DNA of 64,000 bases from Ilumatobacter coccineus YM16-304. Lineage in GTDB: Bacteria; Actinomycetota; Acidimicrobiia; Acidimicrobiales; Ilumatobacteraceae. The stretch lies in NCBI RefSeq assembly GCF_000348785.1, contig NC_020520.1:2976001-3040000 (forward strand). Reading direction: 5' to 3'. The notes under the pieces were generated by a model. That model was not told the DNA's origin, did not search any database, and saw only the letters and a program-made list of their open reading frames with translations. How positions within the stretch are numbered: position 1 is the stretch's first letter; each line of letters opens with the position of its first letter. Both the position numbers and the translations under genes were made by a program. This document shows positions 34,362 to 45,325 of the stretch, piece by piece.

Positions 34362-35219
34362 GTGACAGCGAGTTCGGCCACACCAGACCTGCAACGCGAG
34401 CGCGACCAGTTCCAGACCGACGGGGCGACCGTGATCAGAGGCGTGCTCGACGAGCGCTGGATCGACCTGATCGCCGACGGCGTCGAGCACAACCGCAACC
34501 ACCCGTCCGACTGGTCGCACTGGTACACCAAGCCCGACGAAGCGGTCGGCTTCTGGACCGACTACGTGACGTGGCCGGAGGTGGAGCAGTACCGCCGGGC
34601 CGCGTTCGAGAGCCCGCTGGCCGGTGTCGCCAAGGAGCTCATGGGTTCCGACACGGTGCGGTTCTTCCACGAGCACGTGCTCGTCAAGGAGCCCGGAGCG
34701 ACCGAGCGCACCCCGTGGCACCACGACCAGCCGTACTACTGCGTCGACGGCGACCAGAACGTGAGCTTGTGGGTGGCGCTCGATCCGGTGCCGGCGATGA
34801 GTGGCATGCGGTTCCTCGCCGGCTCACATCGGTGGGATCGTTGGTTCGTCCCACGCAAGTTCATCGACCACACCAGCTACGCCGATCCGTCGAGCGCCGC
34901 GGCCGACGACCAGGCTCCCTCGTTCGAACTGGTGCCCGACATCGACGCGATGCTCGCTGCGGAGCCCGACCGGCACCGGGTCATCTCGTTCGACGTCGAG
35001 CCCGGAGACGTCATCGCGTTCCACTATCGGACGCTGCACGACGCACCGGGCAACTCGCTGCAACATCCACGACGGGCCGTGAGTTTCCGCTGGGTCGGCG
35101 ACGATGCCACGTTCGCCGAACGCCCCTGGGAGGTCTCGCCGCCGTACGAGGCCGACGGTCTCTCGGTCGGAGGCAGCCTCGCCGACGACCCCCGTTTCCC
35201 ACTCGTCGCCACGGGCTGA
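34362..35219 (+). CDS. Phytanoyl-CoA dioxygenase (PhyH) family protein
   Basis: This 285-residue double-stranded beta-helix enzyme has iron ligands in WHHDQPYYC (His-x-Asp) and a distal His in HYRTLHDAPGN, followed by an Arg (HPRRAVSFRW) that would bind 2-oxoglutarate. It should hydroxylate an acyl-CoA or other small molecule using O2 and 2-oxoglutarate. GTG 34362 starts MTASSATPDLQRER. Nearby LLM and aldo/keto genes are separately promoted, so no pathway can be inferred. Confidence 0.87.
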   Translation: MTASSATPDLQRERDQFQTDGATVIRGVLDERWIDLIADGVEHNRNHPSDWSHWYTKPDEAVGFWTDYVTWPEVEQYRRAAFESPLAGVAKELMGSDTVRFFHEHVLVKEPGATERTPWHHDQPYYCVDGDQNVSLWVALDPVPAMSGMRFLAGSHRWDRWFVPRKFIDHTSYADPSSAAADDQAPSFELVPDIDAMLAAEPDRHRVISFDVEPGDVIAFHYRTLHDAPGNSLQHPRRAVSFRWVGDDATFAERPWEVSPPYEADGLSVGGSLADDPRFPLVATG

Positions 35220-35246
35220 CACGCCGCGCTCCGAGTCGCCACGCCG

Positions 35247-36176
35247 TCAGGCCTCGAGGATCCGGACCGCGTCGATCACCGGTGCGAACTCGTCGAGGTC
35301 GCGGACCACGAAGTAGCTCACACCCCACCGCTCGCGGCATCGAAGCACCTTCGCCGCGATCTCGTCGACCGTGCCGATGAGCACGTACGGGATCTCGGCG
35401 AGCGCCTCGGGTGACGCCGACCGGTCGAGGCGCTCGCCGAGTCGTTCGATCGAGTGGTCGCGTTCGTCGGTGATGTCGACCACCTGCACCAGCGCGTTCA
35501 ACTCGACGGCGTCGAACCGCTCCCCTGCCCCGGCGCGAACCTGCTCGATCTGTTCGTCGAGGTGTTCGGTGCTCCATGCGACCTCGTGCTGGTGTCCGTC
35601 GTCCTTCGTTCGGCCGAGGCCCTGCAGCCCGATGATGTCGGCGTGTGCTCCGGCGTGGGCCAGCGCCGCGACGCCGTTCGCGCCGACCAGGATCGGCAGT
35701 CGCTGCTGACGCGACGCATCGATCCGTGCCCCGTCGAGACGATGATGGACGCCGTCGATCGTCACGGTCTCGCCGTCGAGCAGTCGCCGAATGATCTCGA
35801 CGCGCTCGGCGAGGGCCGACTTGCGCGCTGCGGGCGGCGCCATGGGCAGGCCCACCTCGGCGTACTCGTGTGGGGTGTGCCCGGCTCCGAGGCCGAGTTC
35901 GAAGCGGCCGGCAGACAGGTGGTCGATCGTGCCGGCCTCCCAGGCCAACTGCACCGGATTGCGCATGTCGGAGTTGAGCACGAAGGTACCGAGTCGAATC
36001 GTGCTGGTCGCTGCGGCGATGGCAGCGAGCGTCGGCATGGGCGCCAGACCCGGGCCGACATGGTCGGGGACGAGCACGACGTCGAACCCGATCGCCTCCG
36101 CCCGTTGCGCCGCGGTGATCGGATCGGCGGCCTCGGACGTGCGGAGCTGGTGACCGAATCGGATGGTGCGTGCCAT
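35247..36176 (-). CDS. LLM-class flavin/F420-dependent oxidoreductase
   Basis: This 309-residue luciferase-like monooxygenase has features of the actinobacterial F420-type subgroup: FGHQLRTSEAADP at the start, VLVPDHVGPGLAPM, RFELGLGAGHTPHEY and the C-terminal FVVRDLDEF. The actual cofactor, F420 or FMN, cannot be decided from sequence alone. The start is supported by TATCGT 6 nt before the ATG. It is divergent from the ABC transporter operon. Confidence 0.85.
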   Translation of the reverse strand: MARTIRFGHQLRTSEAADPITAAQRAEAIGFDVVLVPDHVGPGLAPMPTLAAIAAATSTIRLGTFVLNSDMRNPVQLAWEAGTIDHLSAGRFELGLGAGHTPHEYAEVGLPMAPPAARKSALAERVEIIRRLLDGETVTIDGVHHRLDGARIDASRQQRLPILVGANGVAALAHAGAHADIIGLQGLGRTKDDGHQHEVAWSTEHLDEQIEQVRAGAGERFDAVELNALVQVVDITDERDHSIERLGERLDRSASPEALAEIPYVLIGTVDEIAAKVLRCRERWGVSYFVVRDLDEFAPVIDAVRILEA

Positions 36177-36182
36177 TGCCGC

Positions 36183-36188
36183 ACGATA
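36183..36188 (-). promoter_or_regulatory. -10 box for the LLM oxidoreductase gene
   Basis: TATCGT on the minus strand ends 6 nt before the ATG at 36176. Confidence 0.45.
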
Positions 36189-36259
36189 CGACGGTGCCGC
36201 CGCCGACCCGGGCAGCGTTCGCCGGCCGGTGCTGCCGCGACAGTCCGGCCTGCTCGCGG

Positions 36260-36265
36260 TACGTT
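36260..36265 (+). promoter_or_regulatory. -10 box for the ABC exporter operon
   Basis: TACGTT ends 9 nt before the ATG at 36275, with no ribosome-binding site between. Confidence 0.35.
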
Positions 36266-36274
36266 GGCCGGGCG

Positions 36275-37273
36275 ATGACAGGTCTCGACGTTCACGGGCT
36301 CCAGAAGCGCTACGGCTCGGTGGCGGCGCTGACCAACTGCAACCTGCGCGTCGAGCCCGGCCAACTCGTCGGCTTCCTCGGGCCCAACGGTGCGGGCAAG
36401 TCGACGACGATGCGCGCGGTGATGGGCCTGATCACGACCGACGGCGGCTCCGTCACCTGGAACGGGCAGGAGATCACCCCCGACGTTCGGCGCCGCTTCG
36501 GATACATGCCGCAGGAACGCGGCCTCTACAAGCGGATGCGCGTGCACGAGCAGGTCGCCTACTTCGGCCGCCTCGCCGGTCTCGACAAGTCGACCGCCAA
36601 CTCGCGGGCCTCGGCGCTCCTCGACCGGGTCGGCCTGGCCGAGCGTGCCGACGACGAGGTCCAGGAACTGTCGGTCGGCAACCAGCAGCGGGTGCAGCTC
36701 AGCGTGGCCCTCGTCCACGAGCCGGAGTTCTTGGTCCTCGACGAGCCCTTCGCCGGCCTCGACCCACTCGCCATCGACGTGCTTCGCGAGATGATCACCG
36801 AGCAGACCCGCAACGGCATCGGTGTGCTGTTCTCGAGCCATCAGCTCGAACTGGTGCAGGAGCTGTGTCGGGAGGTGGTGATCGTCGACGAAGGCCACAC
36901 GATCGGCAGCGGCGTGGTCGACGACATCCGAGCGCGCTCCGAGCGGCGGATGCTCCAGGTCAAGTGGGCCGACGACGTCTCCCCGGCAGCGCAGGAGCAG
37001 TGGACCCCCGACGGCATGCTGGAGCGGGTCGTCGACCCGTCCGGACGGACCACCTTCCGGGTCCCGGCCACGTCCGACCCGTCGGCATTGATGGCTGCCG
37101 CCTCGACCGTCGGCACCGTGGTCACCTTCCGGTTCGAGCCGCCCTCGCTCGACGAGGTGTTCTCCGAGCTCGTCGCCTACGGCCGCCGCGACCGCGAGCA
37201 GGTCGACCGCCAGCAGGTCGACCGCCAGCAGCCCGACCGTGGGGCGGACGACCGGGAGCAGGCGTCGTCATGA
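36275..37273 (+). CDS. ABC transporter ATP-binding protein (NatA-like)
   Basis: This 332-residue ATPase has Walker [10 protein letters not shown], the Q-loop in YMPQERGLY, signature ELSVGNQQRVQL (SVGNQ replaces the usual SGGQ), Walker B FLVLDEPFAGLD and the H-loop SSHQ. A C-terminal DUF4162-type region follows. The last 25 residues are a low-complexity charged tail from a 15-bp tandem repeat (EQVDRQQVDRQQPDR). ATG 36275 is used because the upstream frame is not protein-like. The stop overlaps the permease start (ATGA). The pair resembles NatAB-type exporters. Confidence 0.9.
   Translation: MTGLDVHGLQKRYGSVAALTNCNLRVEPGQLVGFLGPNGAGKSTTMRAVMGLITTDGGSVTWNGQEITPDVRRRFGYMPQERGLYKRMRVHEQVAYFGRLAGLDKSTANSRASALLDRVGLAERADDEVQELSVGNQQRVQLSVALVHEPEFLVLDEPFAGLDPLAIDVLREMITEQTRNGIGVLFSSHQLELVQELCREVVIVDEGHTIGSGVVDDIRARSERRMLQVKWADDVSPAAQEQWTPDGMLERVVDPSGRTTFRVPATSDPSALMAAASTVGTVVTFRFEPPSLDEVFSELVAYGRRDREQVDRQQVDRQQPDRGADDREQASS
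37199..37240 (+). repeat. 15-bp tandem repeat in the ABC ATPase tail
   Basis: CAGGTCGACCGCCAG occurs twice exactly (37199-37213, 37214-37228), followed by a diverged third copy. It keeps frame and encodes repeated QVDRQ. Confidence 0.75.
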
Positions 37274-38442
37274 TGCTCGAAGTCGCCAAGCGCGAGATCG
37301 CGACCCGCGGCAGATCGAAGGCGTACCGCGTCTCGACCGGCATCCTCGTCGTGATCACCATCGCGTTCGTGATCGGCGCCGCCATCTTCGGCTCGCGCGA
37401 CGACTCCCCCGGCACCGTCGAGGTCACGATCGGCATCACGTCGAGCGTCGAGCGCCTCGACGACACCCTCGAGGCCCTGGCTCCGCCCAGGGTCGAGACC
37501 GAGACCCTGCTCGTCGCCGACGACGAGGTCGAGCAACTCCTGCTCGACGGCGACGTCGACGTCGTCATCCGCGACGGCACCACGCTGGTCTGGAACGACG
37601 AACCCGACCAGTTCGTGCAGTCGATCGTCGTCGAGGCGCTCACCGACATCGCCGTCGTCGACCGTGCTGGTGATCTCGGCCTCGACGACGCGACGCTCGA
37701 CGAACTGCTCGCGCCGATACCGCTCGAGAGCGAGTTCATCGATCCACCGACCGACGGCGACAACGCCAAGACCGTCGTCGCCACGATCGGCATCTTCATC
37801 ATGTTCTTCTCGATCCAGATGTACGGGTCGCAGATCGCCCTCGTCGTCGTCGAGGAGAAGGCGCACCGCATCGTCGAGATCCTGCTGGCACTCGTGCGGC
37901 CGCGCGATCTGCTCGCCGGGAAAGTGATCGGCGTCGGGGTGCTCGCCGCCGTGCAGGTGGTGATCCCGATCATCGGGCTGTTCCTCGCGCTCGCGCTGTC
38001 GGGATCGGTCGGTATTCCGGCCTCGGCGTACGCGTCGCTGCCGCTGTTGTTCGTCACCTTCCTCCTCGGCTTCACGATGTACGGCACGCTCTTCGCCGTG
38101 GTGGGCTCGCTCGTGTCACGGCAGGAAGACGCGCAGCAGGCACTGTTCCCCGTGTTCGTCCCCATCATCACCGGCTACGTCCTCGCGCTGCAGGCGGTCG
38201 CCGCTCCCGACTCGGTGGTGGCGAAGGTCGCGTCGATCGTGCCGTTCACCTCGCCCTTCGCGTTGCCCGTCACCACGGCCGAGGGCACGGCGAGCATCGG
38301 CGTCGTGGCCATCGCGCTCGTGCTGCTCGCAGCCACCACCGTGTTCCTGCTCGGTCTCGCCGGGCGGATCTACGAGTTCACGCTCCTGCGCAGCGGCAGC
38401 CGGATCACCCTCGGCGAAGCCCTCCGCCTCTCCCGCCGCTGA
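37270..38442 (+). CDS. ABC-2 type transporter permease (NatB-like)
   Basis: This 390-residue permease has one N-terminal helix (VSTGILVVITIAFVIGAAIFG), a large extracytoplasmic domain (about residues 45-165), then five helices from about 175 to the end, with the conserved cytosolic segment VVEEKAHRIVEILLALVRPRDLLAGKVIG that is diagnostic for NatB/ABC2_membrane_3 permeases. It should form an exporter with the preceding ATPase, for sodium, lipid or a drug; the substrate is unknown. ATG 37270 overlaps the ATPase stop. Confidence 0.88.
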   Translation: MMLEVAKREIATRGRSKAYRVSTGILVVITIAFVIGAAIFGSRDDSPGTVEVTIGITSSVERLDDTLEALAPPRVETETLLVADDEVEQLLLDGDVDVVIRDGTTLVWNDEPDQFVQSIVVEALTDIAVVDRAGDLGLDDATLDELLAPIPLESEFIDPPTDGDNAKTVVATIGIFIMFFSIQMYGSQIALVVVEEKAHRIVEILLALVRPRDLLAGKVIGVGVLAAVQVVIPIIGLFLALALSGSVGIPASAYASLPLLFVTFLLGFTMYGTLFAVVGSLVSRQEDAQQALFPVFVPIITGYVLALQAVAAPDSVVAKVASIVPFTSPFALPVTTAEGTASIGVVAIALVLLAATTVFLLGLAGRIYEFTLLRSGSRITLGEALRLSRR

Positions 38443-38449
38443 TCGTCGA

Positions 38450-38484
38450 CCCGGACGCTTTGTCTCAGAGACAAACCGTCCGGG
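38450..38484. repeat. 35-bp palindrome, copy 1
   Basis: The centre TTTGTCTCAGAGACAAA is extended to outer CCCGGACG/CGTCCGGG, with one C-C mismatch per stem. It lies between two convergent genes, so here it can serve as a terminator. An identical copy is at 40985-41019. Confidence 0.85.
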
Positions 38485-38490
38485 CGTCGC

Positions 38491-40905
38491 TCATCCGTCG
38501 GTCGTGTAGCCGACGACGTCGATCGCCAGGTCGGTCTCCGCCGAGGTGAACACGCAGATCCAGCCGTCCGGATCGCTCAGCGCTACGAAGACTGCGTTCG
38601 ACGTGACCGACCCGGCCGCGTAGTTCACGCTCGCTGTGTTGGGACGATCACCGCACGGGTAGACCGTGATGAACCCCGCGGTCAGCGGCTTGATCGCTGC
38701 CACGTTGAGCATCACGCCCTTCGCTTCGCTCGGAACACCGGACCGACCAGCGACGGCGAGGAAGTTGAAGCTCTGCTCTGCGCCGAGGCGCCGCCCGAAC
38801 TGATCTCGTCCATCGATCGTCTCTTCCCCGACCCGGGTCTCGACGAAGCGCTCCGGGTTGATCGACACCAACGACCCGACGGCCGGAACGAAGGCCGACA
38901 CGTCGACGATCAGGTCGGTCGGACCGCTGGTGAACAGACAGACTTTCCCGTCGATACCGATGCGAGCGAACGCCAGGTTGTTCGTGGAGCCGCCGGCGGC
39001 CACGTTGAGGTTCGCTGCGGTGGGCTGCGGCTGACCACACGGGAACGCCGTGACGAACAACTGCGAGTCCGGCCGCACCGCCGTGATGTTGATCATCACC
39101 GCACTCGCTTCGGCGTCGACGCTGCCTCGCCCCGCTACCGGCAACTCGATCACACCGCTACCGAGGCGACCTTCACCTTCCTCGTCCCCGTCGACCGTCC
39201 CGTTCGCTTGACCCGGGCGCGTCTCGAGCAACCGTTCGGGAACGATCGATGTGATCGACGCCGTCCCGGGGACGTATCCCGTGACGTCGATGATCATTTC
39301 GGTCGTGGTCGAGGCGAAGAGGCAGGTGGTTCCGGCGTCGGACAGCGCCACGTATGCCCCGGCCGATGCCGGCGCTCCGGCGGAGAAGTTGAGGTTCGAC
39401 GTCGTCGGACGCTCCGAGCCACACGGGTACGCAGTGATGTAGCCACCGGTGGTCGCTCCAGCGGCGGCGATGTTGAGCATCGCCGCGGTGGCGTCGTCGG
39501 GAACGCCGGCGCGGCCAGCGACCACGAGTTCGAGATCTCGACCACCGTCGATCGGTCCGCCGCCGAGAAAGTCGCCGTCGACGGTCTGGGCCGATGACGC
39601 CCGTCGGGTGTCGGCGATGCGAGACGGACTCAGCGGCAACGTGGCAGGCTGCACGCCCACCAGTTCGATCGCTGCGGCCGGTACGAAGCCGACGAGCACT
39701 CGTGCCACCGCGAGGAACCTCCCGTCTCCGGCGGGAGTCACCTCGCCCGGCTCCGACCCTCCTCCGTCGGCGGGCAACACCAGTTCGGACACGACGTTGC
39801 CGCTGAGATCGAGCTGGCGCACTTTTCCCGATCCGGGGCCGACGAAGATGCCATTGCCGATTCCCTCGAGACGGTCGACGCTGCCCTCGAATCGAACCGC
39901 CGCCGGAGTGTCGACCGAGCCGTCGGCATCGAGCACCATCGTCTTGGTTCCCTGCGTGCCGCGCGCGATGGCGAGCCACTTGCCCGACATCGCGTCCGCG
40001 GCCACCGCGACGTAGGCAGGAAAGTTCCCGACGTCGGGAAGCGCCACGTCGATGCTCTCGTCGGCTTTCACGGTCAGGCCGGGACCGACGAGCGTGAATC
40101 GTCCGCCGTCGCTGTCGAGTCGTCCGATCATGAAATCACCGGTGGTCGGATGCGGAGCGATCGACGTGAAGCTGTCGTTTCCGTTCGCGAACCGGCCTGG
40201 CAGGTCGATACGCGGACCGACGGCGAGCGTCGGCGACACTCGAGCGACCGTGGTCTTGTGCTGGCCCGACAGGTCCTCACACGGGTCGAGGGTGGCGAAG
40301 AACATGCCCACGGCGTACGCGAGTACGTAGTCACCGGTGGCTGCGTCGACGGTGACGTCGTGATGGTTCGCCGTACATCGGAAGTCGCTCGATGACACCG
40401 CAGAGATCGGGGTGATACCGCCGATGAGCGTCCCGGTCGGACCGACCCGCTGGGCGACGACCCGGGGCGTGCTTCCTGCGATTCCGGGCCGCGGCGCAGA
40501 CATGACGAAACTGACGAGATACTCGTCGGCCGACGGGTTGTACTCGACGTCGAGTCGCGTGTCGACCGGACTGCCGACCGATCCACTACCGGATCCCGGA
40601 CTGACGTGCAGCGCGAACGGCGCGACAACGATCGTCCCATCGCCGCTCACGATGCTCACCACGATCGAGCGCACGCCGCTCGCCGAATGCGTCGCGACCA
40701 GGTACTCGTCTCGAGTCGGGTGGTGCGCGGCGGCGGTGTCGGCGATGCCAACCGTTCCCGGGAACGGATCAAACGTCACGCCCGACGACGCCGGCGACGG
40801 CACCAGCGATGCGTCGGCTTGACGCGCGACCCCGACCGGGACGATGAACGCGATGGTGACCGCAGCCGACATCACGGCGCGGCGGGCGTACGACCAGTGC
40901 TTCAT
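38491..40905 (-). CDS. Large secreted protein with propeller-like N-terminus and three C-terminal repeat domains
   Basis: From ATG 40905 the protein has 804 residues and starts with a Sec-type signal peptide (MKHWSYARRAVMSAAVTIAF, cleavage after about residue 33). Residues 40-430 contain recurring strands such as DEYLVATHS, DEYLVSFVM, GDYVLAYAV and GDFMIGRLD that suggest a beta-propeller. The C-terminal 380 residues are three tandem units of about 125 residues, each with RxxETR or RIADTR, a VAGR-GVP turn, VMLN-A/T, a YPCG or FPCG cysteine, a SN/AN-LN-AG strand, a second Cys, and TDLxxDVxGYVP. The repeat is familiar from Acidimicrobiia; function is unknown. GTG 40914 is an alternative start. 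A paralogue is at 42774. Confidence 0.82.
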   Translation of the reverse strand: MKHWSYARRAVMSAAVTIAFIVPVGVARQADASLVPSPASSGVTFDPFPGTVGIADTAAAHHPTRDEYLVATHSASGVRSIVVSIVSGDGTIVVAPFALHVSPGSGSGSVGSPVDTRLDVEYNPSADEYLVSFVMSAPRPGIAGSTPRVVAQRVGPTGTLIGGITPISAVSSSDFRCTANHHDVTVDAATGDYVLAYAVGMFFATLDPCEDLSGQHKTTVARVSPTLAVGPRIDLPGRFANGNDSFTSIAPHPTTGDFMIGRLDSDGGRFTLVGPGLTVKADESIDVALPDVGNFPAYVAVAADAMSGKWLAIARGTQGTKTMVLDADGSVDTPAAVRFEGSVDRLEGIGNGIFVGPGSGKVRQLDLSGNVVSELVLPADGGGSEPGEVTPAGDGRFLAVARVLVGFVPAAAIELVGVQPATLPLSPSRIADTRRASSAQTVDGDFLGGGPIDGGRDLELVVAGRAGVPDDATAAMLNIAAAGATTGGYITAYPCGSERPTTSNLNFSAGAPASAGAYVALSDAGTTCLFASTTTEMIIDVTGYVPGTASITSIVPERLLETRPGQANGTVDGDEEGEGRLGSGVIELPVAGRGSVDAEASAVMINITAVRPDSQLFVTAFPCGQPQPTAANLNVAAGGSTNNLAFARIGIDGKVCLFTSGPTDLIVDVSAFVPAVGSLVSINPERFVETRVGEETIDGRDQFGRRLGAEQSFNFLAVAGRSGVPSEAKGVMLNVAAIKPLTAGFITVYPCGDRPNTASVNYAAGSVTSNAVFVALSDPDGWICVFTSAETDLAIDVVGYTTDG

Positions 40906-40984
40906 ACACGACACCCGACCACATCGCCGCTAACAAACCGACAACAAACCACTCGCGGCGATCGACGCCAGGCCCAGAGCCATC

Positions 40985-41019
40985 CCCGGACGCTTTGTCT
41001 CAGAGACAAACCGTCCGGG
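40985..41019. repeat. 35-bp palindrome, copy 2
   Basis: Identical to 38450-38484 and extended by one more complementary C/G pair here (40984-41020). It lies between two divergent starts and 9 bp from the ettA -10 box, so it is not a terminator for either neighbour. Confidence 0.85.
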
Positions 41020-41028
41020 GTGCATCGC

Positions 41029-41034
41029 TAGCCT
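41029..41034 (+). promoter_or_regulatory. -10 box for ettA
   Basis: TAGCCT ends 10 nt before the ettA ATG. The palindrome copy 2 occupies the expected -35 position. Confidence 0.4.
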
Positions 41035-41044
41035 GGGCCGCACC

Positions 41045-42718
<1,674 letters not shown>

Positions 42719-42720
42719 GC

Positions 42721-42751
42721 GTCACCGCTGGTGCCGGGCACCAGCGGTGAC
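42721..42751. terminator. Perfect 31-nt palindromic terminator between ettA and the second secreted protein gene
   Basis: Arms GTCACCGCTGGTGCC and GGCACCAGCGGTGAC flank a single G between two convergent stops. There is no U-tract. Confidence 0.6.
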
Positions 42752-42773
42752 GACCGGTCGGCTGGCCCGGTGC

Positions 42774-45209
42774 TCATCCGTCGGTGGTGTACCCCACCAC
42801 GTCGACGGCGAGATGGGTCTCGGCCGAGCTGTAGATGCAGATCTGGCCGGCCGGATCACTGAGTGCCACGAACACGGCGTTCGAGGTCACCGACCCGGCC
42901 GCGTAATTGACGCTCGCCGCGTTCGGCCGTTCGCCGCACGGATAGACGGTCGCGAACCCGTTCGTCGACGGCGCGATGGTCGCGATGTTCAACATCACGC
43001 CCCTCGCGCCGCCGGGAACCGAGCCACGACCGGCCACGGGGATGAAGCTCATCGTCGCTCCGGCCGGCAGTCGAACTCCTGCTTCGTTCGCCCGGTCGAC
43101 GGTCTGTTCACCGGGACGGGTCTCGACGAAACGTTCGGGATTGATCGAGACCAGCGAGCTGGTCGCCGGGACGAACGCCGACACGTCGACGATCACGTCG
43201 GTCTCACCGCTCGTGTACAGACACACCATGCCGTCGTCACCGAGTCGTGCCAGCGCAAGGTTGTTGGTCGCGCTCCCGGCTGCGGCGTTGAGGTTGGCGG
43301 CGACCGGCCGCTCCTCGCCACACGGGAAGGCGGTGACGAAGACCTGCCGGCTCGGGCGGACGGCCGTGATGTTCATCATGACGGCGCTGGCGTCGTCGGG
43401 AACACTCCCCCGCCCGGCCACCGGGAGTTCGATCACTCCGGTCGGCGCCCGTCCTTCGCCCTCCTGCTCGCCGTCGACCGTGCCGTCGGCCTGCCCGGTC
43501 CGCGTCTCGAGGAACCGCTCGGGGACGATCGAGTCGATCGACGCCTGCGCCGGGACGAAGCCGTTGACGTCGACGATCAGATCGACCGAGGTCGACGCGT
43601 ACAGGCACGTGTAGCCATCGTCGGAGAGGGCGACGAACGCACCAGCTGAAGCCGCTGCACCGGCAGCGAAGTTGAGGTTCGACGTCGTCGGGCGGTCCGA
43701 GCCGCACGGGTACGCGGTGATGAATCCGCTCGCTCCGGCACCGGCGGCAGCGATGTTCAACATCGCCCCGGAGGCGTCGGCCGGAACACCGGCGCGACCC
43801 GCCACCAGGAGCGGCAACTCGCTGCCCGCGGCGATGGACCCGATCCCTTCGAACTCCCCGTCGACCGTTTCGGCGGTGGCCGACATCCGTGTATCGGCGA
43901 TGCGAGCGGGTGGGAGTGGGAGCGTCGCGGGGCTCACTGCCGTCAACTCCACGGCACGCGGCGCGGTCGCGGAGACACCGGTGACGTTCTCCCGGCCGAG
44001 CGCGAGGAAGCGCCCCGAGGCACCGGCGATCACGTCGGTTGCCCTGGAGAACGAGTCGGCGCTCACCGGGAACACCAACTCGCTCACGCTGTTGCCGCGC
44101 AGGTCGAGTTGTCCGAGGAGGAAGTCGCCTCGCGCCGTCACGAACACGCCGTTCCCGAGCGCCTCGATGCGCGTGACCGGATGGTCGAAGCGAACGTCGG
44201 CCGGAACGTCGACGGTCCCGTCGTCGTCGAGCACCATCGTCATCGTGGCGGCCGAGCCCTGGGTGACCGTCATCCACTTCTCCGATGTCGGGTCGACGGC
44301 GACATCGACCGTGAACACCTGGTTGCCGGGATTCTGCGTGCGGAGGTCGACGACGTGTTCACGCTGCACGCCGAACGACGAGTCGAGCAGCGTGAACCGA
44401 CCGCCGCTGAGTCCGTCGTCGGCGTACCGGCCCACGAGGTAGTCGCCGGTCGAGGGGTGGCGCTCGATGGCGACATAGGTCGCACTGCGTTCGACGCTGC
44501 CGGGGAGATCGGTCCTCGGACCGACTGCCAGCGCCGATGTCATCTTCATGATCGTCGTCTTGTGTCGGCCGTTGAGGTCCTCACACGGATCGAGGGTGCC
44601 GAACGGCAGCCCGATCGCATAGGCGACGACGTAGTCCCCGGTCGAGGGGTCGACGGCCACGTCGTGGTGGCGGGCGGAGCACCGAGAATCCGGGGACGCG
44701 ACGCTGTCGATCGGCGTCGGCGCCCCGATTAGGTCACCCTCGGCGCTGATGCGCTGGGCCAGAATCCGGAACGCCGTCTGATTGGGGCCCGGAGCCAGAC
44801 CTGGTCGTGGCGCCGCCTTGTTGTAGGTGACGAGGTACTCGTCACTGACCGGGTTGTAGACGGCGTTCACGTTGGTCGTGGTCGAACTGTCGAGCGCCTC
44901 GGCGTTGGTCGCTCCGTCGGTGTCGATGACGAACCGCGGCACGACGACCGTGCCGTCACCGGTCACGATCGACGCGACGCGGGTGTCGATCGGGATCGTC
45001 TCGTCGATCAGGACGAGATACTCGTCGCGATCGGGGTTGTACGCAGCGGTCATCACGTTCACGCTCGCCGTCGAACCGGGGAAGGGCTCGAACACGTCCC
45101 CGGCGTCGCCCGGGGGCGGCTGGATCGATGCGTCGACCGGAATCGATACTCCGATCAGGCTGGACAGAACGAGTGCGGCGACCATCGTCGCCCGGTTGAG
45201 CGTTGCCAT
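42774..45209 (-). CDS. Large secreted repeat protein, paralogue of the 38491-40905 product
   Basis: This 811-residue protein has a signal peptide (TMVAALVLSSLIGVSIPVDA, cleavage near residue 28), a propeller-like N-terminal region (DEYLVLIDE, DEYLVTYNK, GDYVVAYAIG, GDYLVGRYAD), and three C-terminal units of about 125 residues with the same motifs as its neighbour. Alignment by eye shows co-linear similarity over the whole length, strongest in the third unit (INPERFVETR near its start, DVVGYTTDG at the end). It is an ancient tandem duplication with ettA between the copies. Function is unknown; likely cell-surface or secreted. Confidence 0.82.
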   Translation of the reverse strand: MATLNRATMVAALVLSSLIGVSIPVDASIQPPPGDAGDVFEPFPGSTASVNVMTAAYNPDRDEYLVLIDETIPIDTRVASIVTGDGTVVVPRFVIDTDGATNAEALDSSTTTNVNAVYNPVSDEYLVTYNKAAPRPGLAPGPNQTAFRILAQRISAEGDLIGAPTPIDSVASPDSRCSARHHDVAVDPSTGDYVVAYAIGLPFGTLDPCEDLNGRHKTTIMKMTSALAVGPRTDLPGSVERSATYVAIERHPSTGDYLVGRYADDGLSGGRFTLLDSSFGVQREHVVDLRTQNPGNQVFTVDVAVDPTSEKWMTVTQGSAATMTMVLDDDGTVDVPADVRFDHPVTRIEALGNGVFVTARGDFLLGQLDLRGNSVSELVFPVSADSFSRATDVIAGASGRFLALGRENVTGVSATAPRAVELTAVSPATLPLPPARIADTRMSATAETVDGEFEGIGSIAAGSELPLLVAGRAGVPADASGAMLNIAAAGAGASGFITAYPCGSDRPTTSNLNFAAGAAASAGAFVALSDDGYTCLYASTSVDLIVDVNGFVPAQASIDSIVPERFLETRTGQADGTVDGEQEGEGRAPTGVIELPVAGRGSVPDDASAVMMNITAVRPSRQVFVTAFPCGEERPVAANLNAAAGSATNNLALARLGDDGMVCLYTSGETDVIVDVSAFVPATSSLVSINPERFVETRPGEQTVDRANEAGVRLPAGATMSFIPVAGRGSVPGGARGVMLNIATIAPSTNGFATVYPCGERPNAASVNYAAGSVTSNAVFVALSDPAGQICIYSSAETHLAVDVVGYTTDG

Positions 45210-45313
45210 ACGACACAGTCAAGTCGAAACCCACCAACAGCTCGACAACAGGCAGGGTCGGCCGCCCGGTGCGTGCCGCGGGAGTGAGCTGACATCGGCG
45301 CTCGGGCTGGGTC

Positions 45314-45319
45314 TACAGT
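45314..45319 (+). promoter_or_regulatory. -10 box for the CxxC small-protein gene
   Basis: TACAGT ends 6 nt before the ATG at 45326, the same hexamer as the P450 promoter. Confidence 0.5.
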
Positions 45320-45325
45320 GGGCGC

